Origin: Arthrobacter sp. ISL-5
GTDB taxonomy: Bacteria; Actinomycetota; Actinomycetes; Actinomycetales; Micrococcaceae
Assembly: GCF_018613835.1 (NCBI RefSeq)
Contig: NZ_JAGGPM010000035.1
Location: 1 to 64,000 of the forward strand
Direction: 5' to 3'
DNA length: 64,000 nt
The translations under genes and the position numbers were made by a program. This document shows, in pieces, positions 40,827-49,229 of the stretch; position 1 is the stretch's first letter, and every line of letters starts with the position of its first letter. The notes under the pieces are model-generated. The model made no database searches. It worked only from the letters and a program-made list of their open reading frames with translations, and was not told the origin of the DNA.

Positions 40827-42415
40827 GCCGCCTCCGGCAGCTCATCCACGTACTGCAGCGCAATCCACAGCTCGGCCCGCACCTGTGCCTCGTTGAGGTC
40901 CATGTCCAGCAGCTCAGCCACCGCGTTGATCTGGCGCCGGACGCTGTTGCGGTGCAGCCCGAGGACCTTGGCCGTGGCGTCCCAGTTGCCGTTTTCGCCC
41001 AGCCAGGATTTCAGCACCGAGAGCTGGGCGCGGCGGCGGTCGGCGTCCTGGCTGAGCAGCGGCTCCAGGAGCCGGCCCGCCAGCATGGTGCCGGCCTCGC
41101 GTCCCAGCAGCCCTGTCACGGTCCAGCTGACTTCGCCCACCCGCGCACTTTTGCCGGTGCTCTGGACGCGGGAGCGCAGGGACGTCACGCGCTGGTAGGC
41201 GCCGCTCAGGCCGGCCAGTTCGGTGGCATCGCCGATCACCAGGCGCCAGCCGAGCTTTTCGATTTCGGCCAGCAACGCATCGTCCGCTTTCAGCCTGGTG
41301 ATGGCCGCGAAGCCGTAGTCGGTGATTTCCACGAGCTTGGTGTCGAACAGCCGCCGCCACTGCAGCAGCTCGCGCACCGGGCTGTCGCCGGCCGGCCACG
41401 TTGCCGGGTCCGCCTTGATGCCCTGGACCACCCGAAGCGGGGCCGTGCGGGTGGACGAGGTGCTCTGGGCCAGCAGGTCCCGGAGCCCGTTGATGTGCCG
41501 CGTTCCGCCGCTGGCCAGGCTGTCCGGGTGGAGCAGCAGTGCCGTGGCCAGCTGGCTTGGCGCCAGGGAACCGCTGGTCCGCTGCCGTACCAGGAGTTCC
41601 AGGAGGCCGACGGCGGATGACACCACGCTGTTCTGCGCCGGAGTCAGCGGTGCGTCGGTACCCAGGACCAGCGCCCCAAGGTTGGCATCGCGGGTGCTGC
41701 GCAGCGGATGCCCGAAGACCAGCGCCGACCCCGCGACGTCGAAGGAGTCCATTTCCACCCGGGGCCCGCTCCCGCCCAGAAGGCGGTCCAGGATCGGCTG
41801 GAGCGCGGGAAGCTCGACGCCGGAGCCCGCCCGGGCGCGGACCCGTCCGTCCGCGCCCACCAGCACGGCCCACACGGGGACCCGCTGGGTCAGCGCTGCC
41901 AGGAGTTCGTGCTCGGGCCGGGCGGACAGGACGGCACGCATCAGCTGCCTGTTGGTGTCCGCCAGGTGCCGGAACAATTTGGCGTTGTCCGACTCCAGGA
42001 GCTGGGAGAACTCGAGCCCGATCGCCGCGAACGGAACCGTGCTGGGCACCTCCACGAGGGTCAGGTTGTGCCTGACGCAGGCCTCCACCAAGGTGTCCGG
42101 CACGGCGTCGAAGTACGGTTCCAGCCCGAATCCGAGTGCCCCGACCCGGGCCCGGACCAGCCGCCGCACGTAGGCGTCAACCCGGTCCGCGTCGCCGGCC
42201 TCGCCCACGAAAGGCAGCCCGGCTGTGAGGAGGAACTCGCCGTCGAGCAGGTAGGGGGTCGGGTCCTCCAGCTCGCTGGGTTCCACCCACCGCAACAGGC
42301 CGGAACCGTTGCCGCCGTCGTGAATCACCTTCAACTCCGGCGGCAACTTCGCCAGGAACTGTTCCAGCGTGACGACGCTCAGCCGCTCGGCGCCGGTTGT
42401 GGCCTCAGGCGACAC
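40775..42415 (-). CDS. PucR-family transcriptional regulator
   Basis: A 546-residue regulator with an N-terminal PucR domain (about residues 15-140, VTLEQFLAKLPPELKVIHDG...), a GGDEF-like middle part, and a C-terminal HTH_30 helix-turn-helix (KVLGLHRNSVRRQINAVAELLDMDL). PucR-type proteins often activate purine, amine or amino-acid catabolism genes. Flanked by the amidase, racemase and permease-monooxygenase genes, it is the obvious candidate regulator of the cluster. The start is uncertain: GTG 42415 or 42424, just upstream of or overlapping the end of the racemase gene. Confidence 0.85.
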   Translation of the reverse strand: MSPEATTGAERLSVVTLEQFLAKLPPELKVIHDGGNGSGLLRWVEPSELEDPTPYLLDGEFLLTAGLPFVGEAGDADRVDAYVRRLVRARVGALGFGLEPYFDAVPDTLVEACVRHNLTLVEVPSTVPFAAIGLEFSQLLESDNAKLFRHLADTNRQLMRAVLSARPEHELLAALTQRVPVWAVLVGADGRVRARAGSGVELPALQPILDRLLGGSGPRVEMDSFDVAGSALVFGHPLRSTRDANLGALVLGTDAPLTPAQNSVVSSAVGLLELLVRQRTSGSLAPSQLATALLLHPDSLASGGTRHINGLRDLLAQSTSSTRTAPLRVVQGIKADPATWPAGDSPVRELLQWRRLFDTKLVEITDYGFAAITRLKADDALLAEIEKLGWRLVIGDATELAGLSGAYQRVTSLRSRVQSTGKSARVGEVSWTVTGLLGREAGTMLAGRLLEPLLSQDADRRRAQLSVLKSWLGENGNWDATAKVLGLHRNSVRRQINAVAELLDMDLNEAQVRAELWIALQYVDELPEAAQPPAEPSSARPSSQDR

Positions 42416-43619
42416 GCGGCACACCGTCCCGGGGACCTTCGTAATCCGGGCATTCGTAGGCCCGGGGGAGGCGCGGGGCAATCCTGTTGATGATTTCGTC
42501 GCCGTGGCTGCCGATCGCCGCGCCCCATTCGTCCGCGCTGGCCGCACCGGTGCCCGGATCACCGAACAGGACAGCTGTGTCGCCAACGCAGACGCCGCCC
42601 GATTCCGGCCCCAGGTCCACCATGAACTGGTCCATGCACACCTTGCCGATCACGGGAACCCGCCTGCCCCCGATCCGGACGATGCTGCGGCCGGAAATGC
42701 CCTTCGGAATGCCGTCCGCGTAGCCGAGCGGGATCAGCCCCAGGAACCGCGCCTCGTGGGTGATGGCCTGGTGCTCATAGCTCACCCCGGTTCCCGCCGG
42801 GACTTTCTTCACCAGCACCACGGGAGCCGTCACTGTCAGGGCCGGGCGAAGCCCGTAATCCGCCGGATCAAGGTGGTCGGCCGGGGCCAGGCCGTAGATG
42901 GCCAGGCCCGCCCGGACCATGTCGAACGCAAATTCGGGGCGGTCCAGGATGTTGGCGGAACTGGAAACATGCCTCAGCTGCGGGTCCAGTCCGGCTTCCC
43001 GGGCCTGGCGGACGGCTTCCTCGAACACCGCCACGGCCGCGGCGTTGCCCGGGTGGGCGGGAACATCGGCCCAGGCCAGGTGGGTCCAGACGCCTCTCAC
43101 GGTAAGGGTTCCGGCAACCTCGGCCACGCGTGCGGCGGCCACGAGGTCCGGCCAGTCCTCGGCCCGTGCGCCGCCCCGGCTCAGGCCGCTGTCCAGCTCG
43201 AGGTGGACAGCAGCCGGCCGTCCCAGCGACCGGGCAATGCCCGCCACCACATCCAGCTGGGCGGTGCTGCCGAGCGACATGTCGACGTCGTTGTCCACCG
43301 CTTCGCGGATCATGTCGCTGGACGCCGTGGCGAGGTACAGCCAGGACAGAACCGGGGCTGTGATGCCGGCGCGGCGCAAGGCGAGGGCCTCGGTGAGCTG
43401 GGCGGTCCCGAGCCAGTCGGCGCCGGCCGCAAGGGCTGCCTGCGCCACGTCCACGAGCCCGTGGCCGTAGGCGTTGCCTTTCACCACGGCCATGAAATGC
43501 GCTGCGGAAGTAAGTGCCCGGAGGGCCCGGACATTGTCGGAAATCGCGGACAGATCAACGCTGACCTGGCCGGAAAGCACCGCGCTTGCAGTGCCTGTCT
43601 GTTGTGCATTACGTCTCAT
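42405..43619 (-). CDS. alr: Alanine racemase family protein
   Basis: A 404-residue PLP-dependent fold-III racemase. The PLP lysine is Lys47 in AVVKGNAYGHG. The second catalytic Tyr is in GVSYEHQ (about residue 277), near the KVCMDQFMVDLG block. It could be the housekeeping alanine racemase for D-Ala. Its position inside a lysine-monooxygenase-type cluster, upstream of the PucR gene with which it overlaps, also allows a broader amino-acid racemase role. Nothing in the sequence decides this. Confidence 0.88.
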   Translation of the reverse strand: MRRNAQQTGTASAVLSGQVSVDLSAISDNVRALRALTSAAHFMAVVKGNAYGHGLVDVAQAALAAGADWLGTAQLTEALALRRAGITAPVLSWLYLATASSDMIREAVDNDVDMSLGSTAQLDVVAGIARSLGRPAAVHLELDSGLSRGGARAEDWPDLVAAARVAEVAGTLTVRGVWTHLAWADVPAHPGNAAAVAVFEEAVRQAREAGLDPQLRHVSSSANILDRPEFAFDMVRAGLAIYGLAPADHLDPADYGLRPALTVTAPVVLVKKVPAGTGVSYEHQAITHEARFLGLIPLGYADGIPKGISGRSIVRIGGRRVPVIGKVCMDQFMVDLGPESGGVCVGDTAVLFGDPGTGAASADEWGAAIGSHGDEIINRIAPRLPRAYECPDYEGPRDGVPRVA

Positions 43620-43720
43620 GCCATAACACTATAGGTCATTTTGCACACCGGTGAGAGGTGGCTCACACGCCTAGTCTGAGGTGAGGGGAATCGACAACTA
43701 CTCACGAACGGACGTCAACG
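43620..43720. promoter_or_regulatory. Divergent promoter region, racemase/permease
   Basis: The 101-base gap between the divergent racemase and permease genes holds an inverted repeat GTGAG-AGGTGG-CTCAC at 43651-43666. It is a candidate PucR or other regulator site. Confidence 0.45.
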
Positions 43721-45265
43721 ATGACTGTGCCCACGTACACAGAACAGCGGCCGGCAGCGCCGGCCGGCCGGCCCGGCCTGGCCGCGCAGCTGCTGCGCCG
43801 CAAGCCAATCGGACAGATGGTCAATGAAGCCGAAACAGGCCACGGCGGAACCCGCCTGGTCCGCAGCTTCGGCGTCATGCAGCTGACGATGATCAGCGTA
43901 GGCGCCACCCTGGGAACCGGCATCCTGGTGATCCTGGGCGAATCGGTTCCGCTGGCCGGGCCCGCCATCTGGATCTCCTTCGCCATCGCCGGCTTCGCGG
44001 CCCTGCTCTCCGCGGTGTCCTACGCCGAGATGGCCGGCCTGGTGCCGGTGGCGGGCTCCAGCTATTCCTACAGCTATGCCACCCTGGGTGAGGGCATGGC
44101 CTGGATCTGCGGCTGGTGCCTCGTGCTGGAGTACGCCGTCTCGGTGGCGGCCGTCGCCGTCGGGGCCGGACAATACGTCAACGAGACGCTCGCGGTGTTC
44201 GGCCAAGTCCTGCCGGATGCCATCTCCCAGCCGCCCGGTGACGGGGGCGGCATCATGAACATCCCGGCCATGGTCATTGTCCTGCTGGCCATGATCCTGC
44301 TGGTGCGCGGTGCCAAGGAAAGCGCCTGGGTCAACACCGCCATCGTTGTGGTGAAGGTTGGAATCCTGATCTTCTTCTGCGCCGTGGCCTTCACTGCCTT
44401 CAACGCCGGCAACTTCGAGCCTCTCCTGCCCATGGGGGCTGCCGGCGTTTCCGCCGCCGCCTCCAGCGTCTTCTTCTCCTACATCGGCTTCGACGCCGCC
44501 TCCACCGCCGGTGAGGAAGCCCGCAACCCCAAGCGGGACCTGCCCCGCGCCATCATGATCTCCATGCTGATCGTCACGACCATCTACGTCCTGGTAGCCG
44601 TCGCCGCTGTCGGCGCCCGTCCCTGGGGATGGTTCGACGGCAACGAAGCAGCCCTCGTCAAGATCCTCGAGGAAACCACCGGGCAGCCCTGGATCGCCCT
44701 GGTCTTCGCCGTGGGTGCAGTCCTTGCCATCGCCAGCATCGTGCTGACCGTCCTGTACGGGCAGACCCGCATCCTTCTCTCCATGGCCCGCGACGGCCTC
44801 ATTCCCAAGGTCTTCGGCCGCGTCTCCAAGAGGACCGGCACCCCTGTTGCCGGCACCCTGATCGTCGGCGTGCTCGTGGCCCTGACGGCCGGCCTGGTTC
44901 CCCTGGGCGCCCTGGCCGATGCCACGAGCATCGGCACGCTCTTCGCCTTCGCCCTGGTGAACGTCGCCGTCATCTACCTGCGCCGCACCCGCCCGGAACT
45001 CAAGCGGACCTTCCGCGTCCCCCTGTTCCCGCTGACCCCCATCCTGGGCGCGCTGATGTGCGCGTACCTGATGGCCAACCTCGGTGCCGACACGTGGGTG
45101 ACCTTCGGGATCTGGATGCTCGTGGGGCTCGCAGCCTACTTCGGCTACGGGCGCCGCCATTCAAGGGTGGCCGCGCTCAGCCAGGAGGAATACCGTGAAC
45201 TATCCAGCCGTGAACTTTCCAGCACTCCGTCAGTCCCCGAACCGTCAAAGGCAGACCTTTCATGA
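43721..45265 (+). CDS. APC-superfamily amino acid permease
   Basis: A 514-residue permease with about 12 membrane helices. The first helix has the APC unwound-helix signature SVGATLGTGILVILG and the conserved GFAALLSAVSYAEMAG follows. The family includes cationic amino acid transporters (CAT type). ATGA joins it to the monooxygenase gene, so it likely imports that enzyme's substrate, lysine or another amino acid. Divergent from the racemase gene. Confidence 0.88.
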   Translation: MTVPTYTEQRPAAPAGRPGLAAQLLRRKPIGQMVNEAETGHGGTRLVRSFGVMQLTMISVGATLGTGILVILGESVPLAGPAIWISFAIAGFAALLSAVSYAEMAGLVPVAGSSYSYSYATLGEGMAWICGWCLVLEYAVSVAAVAVGAGQYVNETLAVFGQVLPDAISQPPGDGGGIMNIPAMVIVLLAMILLVRGAKESAWVNTAIVVVKVGILIFFCAVAFTAFNAGNFEPLLPMGAAGVSAAASSVFFSYIGFDAASTAGEEARNPKRDLPRAIMISMLIVTTIYVLVAVAAVGARPWGWFDGNEAALVKILEETTGQPWIALVFAVGAVLAIASIVLTVLYGQTRILLSMARDGLIPKVFGRVSKRTGTPVAGTLIVGVLVALTAGLVPLGALADATSIGTLFAFALVNVAVIYLRRTRPELKRTFRVPLFPLTPILGALMCAYLMANLGADTWVTFGIWMLVGLAAYFGYGRRHSRVAALSQEEYRELSSRELSSTPSVPEPSKADLS

Positions 45266-46992
45266 CCATCGCTACCGAACTTCCGGCCTTCGATCCGTCC
45301 AGCACCTCGACTGGACCTTCACCGGCGGCCGCCGGCACGGCGGACCTTGCCCCCATCACCATGCTGAATCCGGACTTCCCGTTCAGCTATGACCATTACC
45401 TGTCCCACCCGGACGGGCTGGGTTCCCTTCCGCCGGAACTGTACGGAACCGAAGTCGCGGTGGTGGGTGCGGGTCTGTCCGGGCTGGTCACGGCCTACGA
45501 GCTCATGAAGCTGGGGCTGCGGCCTGTCGTCTACGAGGCTGACCAGATCGGCGGCCGCCTGCGCACGGCGAGCTTCCCGTCGGCCCCCGGCGTGGTGGCA
45601 GACCTGGGCGGCATGCGTTTCCCGGTATCCGGCAAGGCGTTCTACCACTACGTCGACCTGCTGGGACTCGACACCCAGGAGTTCCCCAACCCGCTGGCGC
45701 CCGCAACGTCCAGCACGGTGATCGAGCTCGCCGGGGAGAAACACTACGCGACCACCTCCGCCGACCTTCCGCCGTTCTTCCGCGAAGTGGCCGAAGCCTG
45801 GAAGGCTGCCGTGAACGACGGCGCCAGGTTCAGCGAGATGCAGGACGCCATCCGGGCACGGGACACCGCCCGGATCAAGAACCTCTGGAATGAACTCCTG
45901 CCGCTGCTGGACGAACAGACGTTCTACGGCTTCATTGCCGGCAGCGAGTCCTTCAAGGAAGCGGGCTTTGCCCACCGCGAGGCGTTCGGCCAGGTGGGCT
46001 TCGGCACCGGCGGCTGGGACACGGACTTCCCCAACTCCATCCTTGAGATCCTGCGCGTCGTATATACCGACGCCGATGACCAGCACCGCCTCATCGCCGG
46101 GGGAGCGCAACGGCTCCCGGAGGCACTGTGGCACCACGCGCCGTCGGGCATGGCCCACTGGCCGGAAGGGACGTCTCTGGCGTCCCTGCACTCCGGCTCC
46201 CCGCGGGGAGCAGTGGACCGGATCAGCCGGGACGCCAACGGCGACCTGCGCCTCCGCGAGCGGTGGGGCCGCGAATCGTCCTACCCGGCAGTGGTCACCA
46301 CCTGCCAGTCGTGGCTGCTGTCCACGCGAATCCACACCGAGGAGGCGCTGTTCCCCGCGGAGCTGTGGACGGCGATCGAACGCTCGCACTACATGCAGTC
46401 CTCCAAGACGTTCGTCATGGTGGACCGGCCGTTCTGGAAGGACATCGACCCGGAAACCGGCCGCGAGGTGCTGTCCATGACCCTGACCGACCGGCTCAAC
46501 CGCGCCACCTATCTCCTGGATAACGGCCCGGACCAGCCAGCGGTGATCCTGCTGTCCTACACGTGGAACGATGACGCGCTGAAGTGGCTCGCCCTCGACG
46601 CCGACCAGCGGGTGGAGCTCATGCTGCACTCGCTCGAGCAGATCTATCCGGGCGTGGACATCGCCAGCCACATCGTGGGCCAGCCCATCACGGTCTCCTG
46701 GGAAGCGGACCCCAACTTCATGGGCGCCTTCAAGGCAAACCTGCCCGGGCACTACCGCTACCAGCAGCGCCTCTTCACCCATTTCAAGCAGGACCACCTG
46801 CCGGAAGGCCAGCGCGGCATCTTCCTCGCCGGCGACGACGTTTCCTTCACCGCCGGCTGGGCCGAGGGCGCCGTGACCACGGGCCTGAATGCGGTGTGGG
46901 GCGTCGTGAACCACCTCGGCGGGTCGTCCGCCGCCGCGAACCCCGGCCCCGGTGACCTGCTCGACGCGCTGGGACCCATCAGTCTGGACTAG
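45262..46992 (+). CDS. Flavin monoamine oxidase, lysine 2-monooxygenase-like (DavB/IaaM family)
   Basis: A 576-residue FAD enzyme. The dinucleotide-binding motif is VAVVGAGLSGLVTAYELMKLGLRPVVYEA (about residues 70-98), followed by GGRLRT and LGGMRFP. The C-terminal FAD block is GIFLAGDDVSFTAGWAEGAVTTGLNAVW. The overall sequence closely follows the DavB/tryptophan-2-monooxygenase group, which oxidatively decarboxylates an amino acid to an amide, CO2 and water. With a nitrilase-type amidase in the same cluster, L-lysine to 5-aminovaleramide is the favoured reaction; tryptophan or phenylalanine remain possible. Coupled to the permease by an ATGA overlap. Confidence 0.87.
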   Translation: MTIATELPAFDPSSTSTGPSPAAAGTADLAPITMLNPDFPFSYDHYLSHPDGLGSLPPELYGTEVAVVGAGLSGLVTAYELMKLGLRPVVYEADQIGGRLRTASFPSAPGVVADLGGMRFPVSGKAFYHYVDLLGLDTQEFPNPLAPATSSTVIELAGEKHYATTSADLPPFFREVAEAWKAAVNDGARFSEMQDAIRARDTARIKNLWNELLPLLDEQTFYGFIAGSESFKEAGFAHREAFGQVGFGTGGWDTDFPNSILEILRVVYTDADDQHRLIAGGAQRLPEALWHHAPSGMAHWPEGTSLASLHSGSPRGAVDRISRDANGDLRLRERWGRESSYPAVVTTCQSWLLSTRIHTEEALFPAELWTAIERSHYMQSSKTFVMVDRPFWKDIDPETGREVLSMTLTDRLNRATYLLDNGPDQPAVILLSYTWNDDALKWLALDADQRVELMLHSLEQIYPGVDIASHIVGQPITVSWEADPNFMGAFKANLPGHYRYQQRLFTHFKQDHLPEGQRGIFLAGDDVSFTAGWAEGAVTTGLNAVWGVVNHLGGSSAAANPGPGDLLDALGPISLD

Positions 46993-46993
46993 G

Positions 46994-47515
46994 TCAGGCC
47001 GCGTGGACCTCGCGGTGTGCCTGCGCGAGCTCGCGGTAGTGTGCCGCGTTGCGCTTCACGCCGTCGAACTCCTCATCGGTGAGTTCCCGGCGCACCTTGG
47101 CGGGGACCCCGGCCACGAGGGAGCGCGGCGGAACCACCGTGCCTTCCAGCACGACGGCGCCGGCCGCCACGAGCGAGCCGGCGCCGATCACCGCGCCGTT
47201 GAGGATGGTGGCGCTCATGCCGATGAGGCAGTCATCCTCGACGGTGCAGCCGTGCACGACGGCGCTGTGCCCGACGCTGACCCGGGCCCCGACGCTGCAG
47301 GGGAAGCCCGGGTCGGCATGCAGCACCACGTTGTCCTGCAGGTTGCTGCCGGCGCCGACGGTGATCGCTGCCGTGTCCGCCCGCACCGAAACACCGTAAA
47401 AGGCGCTCGCGTCCTCGGCGAGCGTGGCCCGGCCGATGACGGACGCCGTCGGCGCCACGAAAACTGAGGGATGGATGTCCGGGGTGTCGCCGGCGAAAGA
47501 GTAGATGGGAGCCAT
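46994..47515 (-). CDS. Gamma-carbonic-anhydrase-like hexapeptide protein
   Basis: A 173-residue left-handed beta-helix protein of the gamma-CA/PaaY/YrdA family, with hexapeptide repeats throughout and metal-site histidines in NVVLHAD, VGHSAVVHGC. Ends with an alpha helix. Some members are zinc carbonic anhydrases, others thioesterase-like or of unknown role. It converges on the monooxygenase gene with one base between stops; a link to the CO2 released by that enzyme is only speculation. Confidence 0.85.
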   Translation of the reverse strand: MAPIYSFAGDTPDIHPSVFVAPTASVIGRATLAEDASAFYGVSVRADTAAITVGAGSNLQDNVVLHADPGFPCSVGARVSVGHSAVVHGCTVEDDCLIGMSATILNGAVIGAGSLVAAGAVVLEGTVVPPRSLVAGVPAKVRRELTDEEFDGVKRNAAHYRELAQAHREVHAA

Positions 47516-47541
47516 GCCCCCAAGCCTAGGACACCTCCACC

Positions 47542-47607
47542 CCCAACTGGGTAGCAGCTCGCGTCGTTTTCAGGGCTCAGAACGGCGCGAGCTGCTACCT
47601 AGTTGGG
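47542..47607. repeat. 66-bp palindromic element, copy C
   Basis: Outer arms CCCAACTGGGTAGCAGCTCGC-type (47542-47562) and its complement (47587-47607) pair at 20 of 21 positions. The core resembles GTCGTTTT...AGAACGGC. Same total length as copies A and B. It lies 11 bases past the stop of the minus-strand methyltransferase-like gene and upstream of the gamma-CA gene. Confidence 0.88.
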
Positions 47608-47618
47608 TGGGGCGGACG

Positions 47619-47978
47619 TCAGGGGAGGACGACGGCGATCGGCGCGCCTGGCTCTGCCACCCGCTCGAGTTCACGCACGACGTCGTCCGCCTCCTCGGCG
47701 GTGAGCCCCGCCAATGCCTGCACCGCCCAAACGGCCGGAAAGACATTGTCCGCAAACGGCAGGCGTGCGGGCTCCGCCACCGAGACGCTCAGCCGGCGGG
47801 AAACGGCGTAGCGGACGTTCCCGTCGAAAGGATCCACGCCCGTGTAATGGATACCCGCCCGGACGAACCTGATTCCGTCGTCGCCCGGGCCGCAGCACAC
47901 CTCCAGCACGGCGCGGCGCCCCTGCGCCTTGAGCAGCGCGATGAAAGCTTCCAGCGAGGTTTCCGTGAGCAAGGTCAT
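47619..47978 (-). CDS. Short class I SAM-methyltransferase-like protein
   Basis: A 119-residue protein with a SAM-binding motif I (VLEVCCGPGDDGIRF, residues 24-38), acidic GVDPFDGN strand-2 end, and motif near LPFADNVFPAVWAV, as in ubiquinone-type methyltransferases. It is much shorter than the usual 200-250 residues: the C-terminal part of the fold and the substrate domain are missing. It may be truncated, or a minimal methyltransferase. A perfect 8+8 palindrome lies right before the ATG, which has no clear ribosome binding site. The gene ends next to a 66-bp element. Confidence 0.65.
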   Translation of the reverse strand: MTLLTETSLEAFIALLKAQGRRAVLEVCCGPGDDGIRFVRAGIHYTGVDPFDGNVRYAVSRRLSVSVAEPARLPFADNVFPAVWAVQALAGLTAEEADDVVRELERVAEPGAPIAVVLP

Positions 47979-47979
47979 C

Positions 47980-48003
47980 GTATTAACCAGTCTCAGTTAA
48001 TAC
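47980..48003. promoter_or_regulatory. Perfect palindrome next to the methyltransferase start
   Basis: GTATTAAC-N8-GTTAATAC, an inverted repeat with 8-bp perfect arms, ending two bases before the ATG of the minus-strand gene. The size suits a dimeric TetR- or MarR-type operator overlapping the promoter or start. Confidence 0.55.
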
Positions 48004-48064
48004 AGCCCGGGTTGGAAGCCGGTGCGGCAGGGCCGGATCAGATGATGACCGGCTCAGGGGCGGC

Positions 48065-48925
48065 TCAGTTAAAGACGACGGTCCGGTTGCCGTCCAGCAG
48101 CACCCGGTGCTCGGCATGCCACTGCACCGCCTGGGCGAGCGTGCGGCCTTCCACATCGCGGCCCATCTGGACAAACTGCTGCGGAGTGCGCGCGTGGTCC
48201 ACGCGGATCACTTCCTGCTCGATGATGGGGCCTTCGTCCAGTGCCGCGGTGACGTAATGCGCGGTGGCGCCGATCAGCTTCACTCCGCGGGCGTGGGCCT
48301 GGTGGTAGGGCTTCGCACCCTTGAAGGACGGCAGGAAGGAATGGTGGATGTTGATGGCCTTGCCGGTCAGTTCAGCGCACAGATCGTCGGAGATGATCTG
48401 CATGTAGCGCGCCAGCACTGTCAGTTCGATGCCTTCCTCAGCGATGATCTTCCGCAGTTGGTCCTCGGCCTGCACCTTCGTGTCCGCGGTGACCGGGATG
48501 TAGTGGAACGGAATGCCGTAGAACTCGGCCAGTCCGGCGAGGTCGCGGTGGTTGGAGACGATCGCAGGGACCTCGATGGGCAGGGTGCCGGAGCGCTGCA
48601 GGAACAGGAGGTCGTTGAGGCAGTGTGCGGATTTGCTGGCCATGAGCAGCGTGCGGACCTTCTGGCCCACCGGGTGGAGGCTCCACTGCATGCCGAACGC
48701 CTCGGCCACCGGCTCCAGGGCGGCCTGGACCTCGGCCCGGGAAGCGGCGGTGGTGGCTTCCACGCGCATGAAGAACGTGCCGGTGGACTGGCTGCCGTAC
48801 TGCTGCGAGTCCGTAATATTGCAGCCGGCCACCAGCAGGGCGCCGGCCACGGCGTGGACGATCCCGGGGCGGTCGGGGCAGGACAGAGTTACTACGTACG
48901 CTTTGGCGAGCTGCTCATCAATCAC
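48065..48925 (-). CDS. purU: Formyltetrahydrofolate deformylase
   Basis: A 286-residue enzyme hydrolysing 10-formyl-THF to THF and formate. An N-terminal ACT domain (about residues 1-85, AYVVTLSCPDRPGIVHAVAG) precedes a formyltransferase-like domain. The catalytic block is NIHHSFLPSFKGAKPYHQA with the later Asp in DEGPIIEQ. I start at GTG 48925; the longer frame runs into the divergent control region. It is divergent from the ZTP-riboswitch-glyA-folD operon, forming a one-carbon-metabolism cluster. Confidence 0.93.
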   Translation of the reverse strand: MIDEQLAKAYVVTLSCPDRPGIVHAVAGALLVAGCNITDSQQYGSQSTGTFFMRVEATTAASRAEVQAALEPVAEAFGMQWSLHPVGQKVRTLLMASKSAHCLNDLLFLQRSGTLPIEVPAIVSNHRDLAGLAEFYGIPFHYIPVTADTKVQAEDQLRKIIAEEGIELTVLARYMQIISDDLCAELTGKAINIHHSFLPSFKGAKPYHQAHARGVKLIGATAHYVTAALDEGPIIEQEVIRVDHARTPQQFVQMGRDVEGRTLAQAVQWHAEHRVLLDGNRTVVFN

Positions 48926-48966
48926 GAAGAACAGCCTACCCGCGCGCACGCCGGGTATTTGGTAGT

Positions 48967-49052
48967 CTAAGGGGGTCGCAACTGGCGTTGGGTGGCTAAC
49001 CACCAGGGAGCGGCATTCACGAAGACCACGGATCGTACGCCTGGGCCGAGGG
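48967..49052 (+). ncRNA. ZTP/ZMP riboswitch (pfl motif)
   Basis: The conserved 5' element GGTCGCAACTGGCG is followed by a GGTGG-CTAA-CCACC hairpin, AGGGAGCG, a variable linker and the 3' block CGCCTGGGC at about 49038-49046. This is the pfl RNA, which senses ZTP/ZMP (AICAR ribotide), the signal of 10-formyl-THF shortage, and turns on one-carbon genes. It precedes glyA-folD, a usual location. Downstream GCGCTGC (49071) and GCAGCGC (49110) can pair as an expression platform. Confidence 0.88.
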
Positions 49053-49229
49053 TCATGTTATGCCGGCAGAGCGCTGCGCTTCCCCAAGTGCGCGTTTCCC
49101 CGGTGCGTTGCAGCGCCCTTGCGGACTAGTGTCCGGGACCGGTCCTTGGACTTGTCATCAAGGGGCGGAGCAACGCCCGCAGCCGGTAGCCTGACCTTAG
49201 CAGCGCCCATCCCTAGCCAGGAGTTCCTC

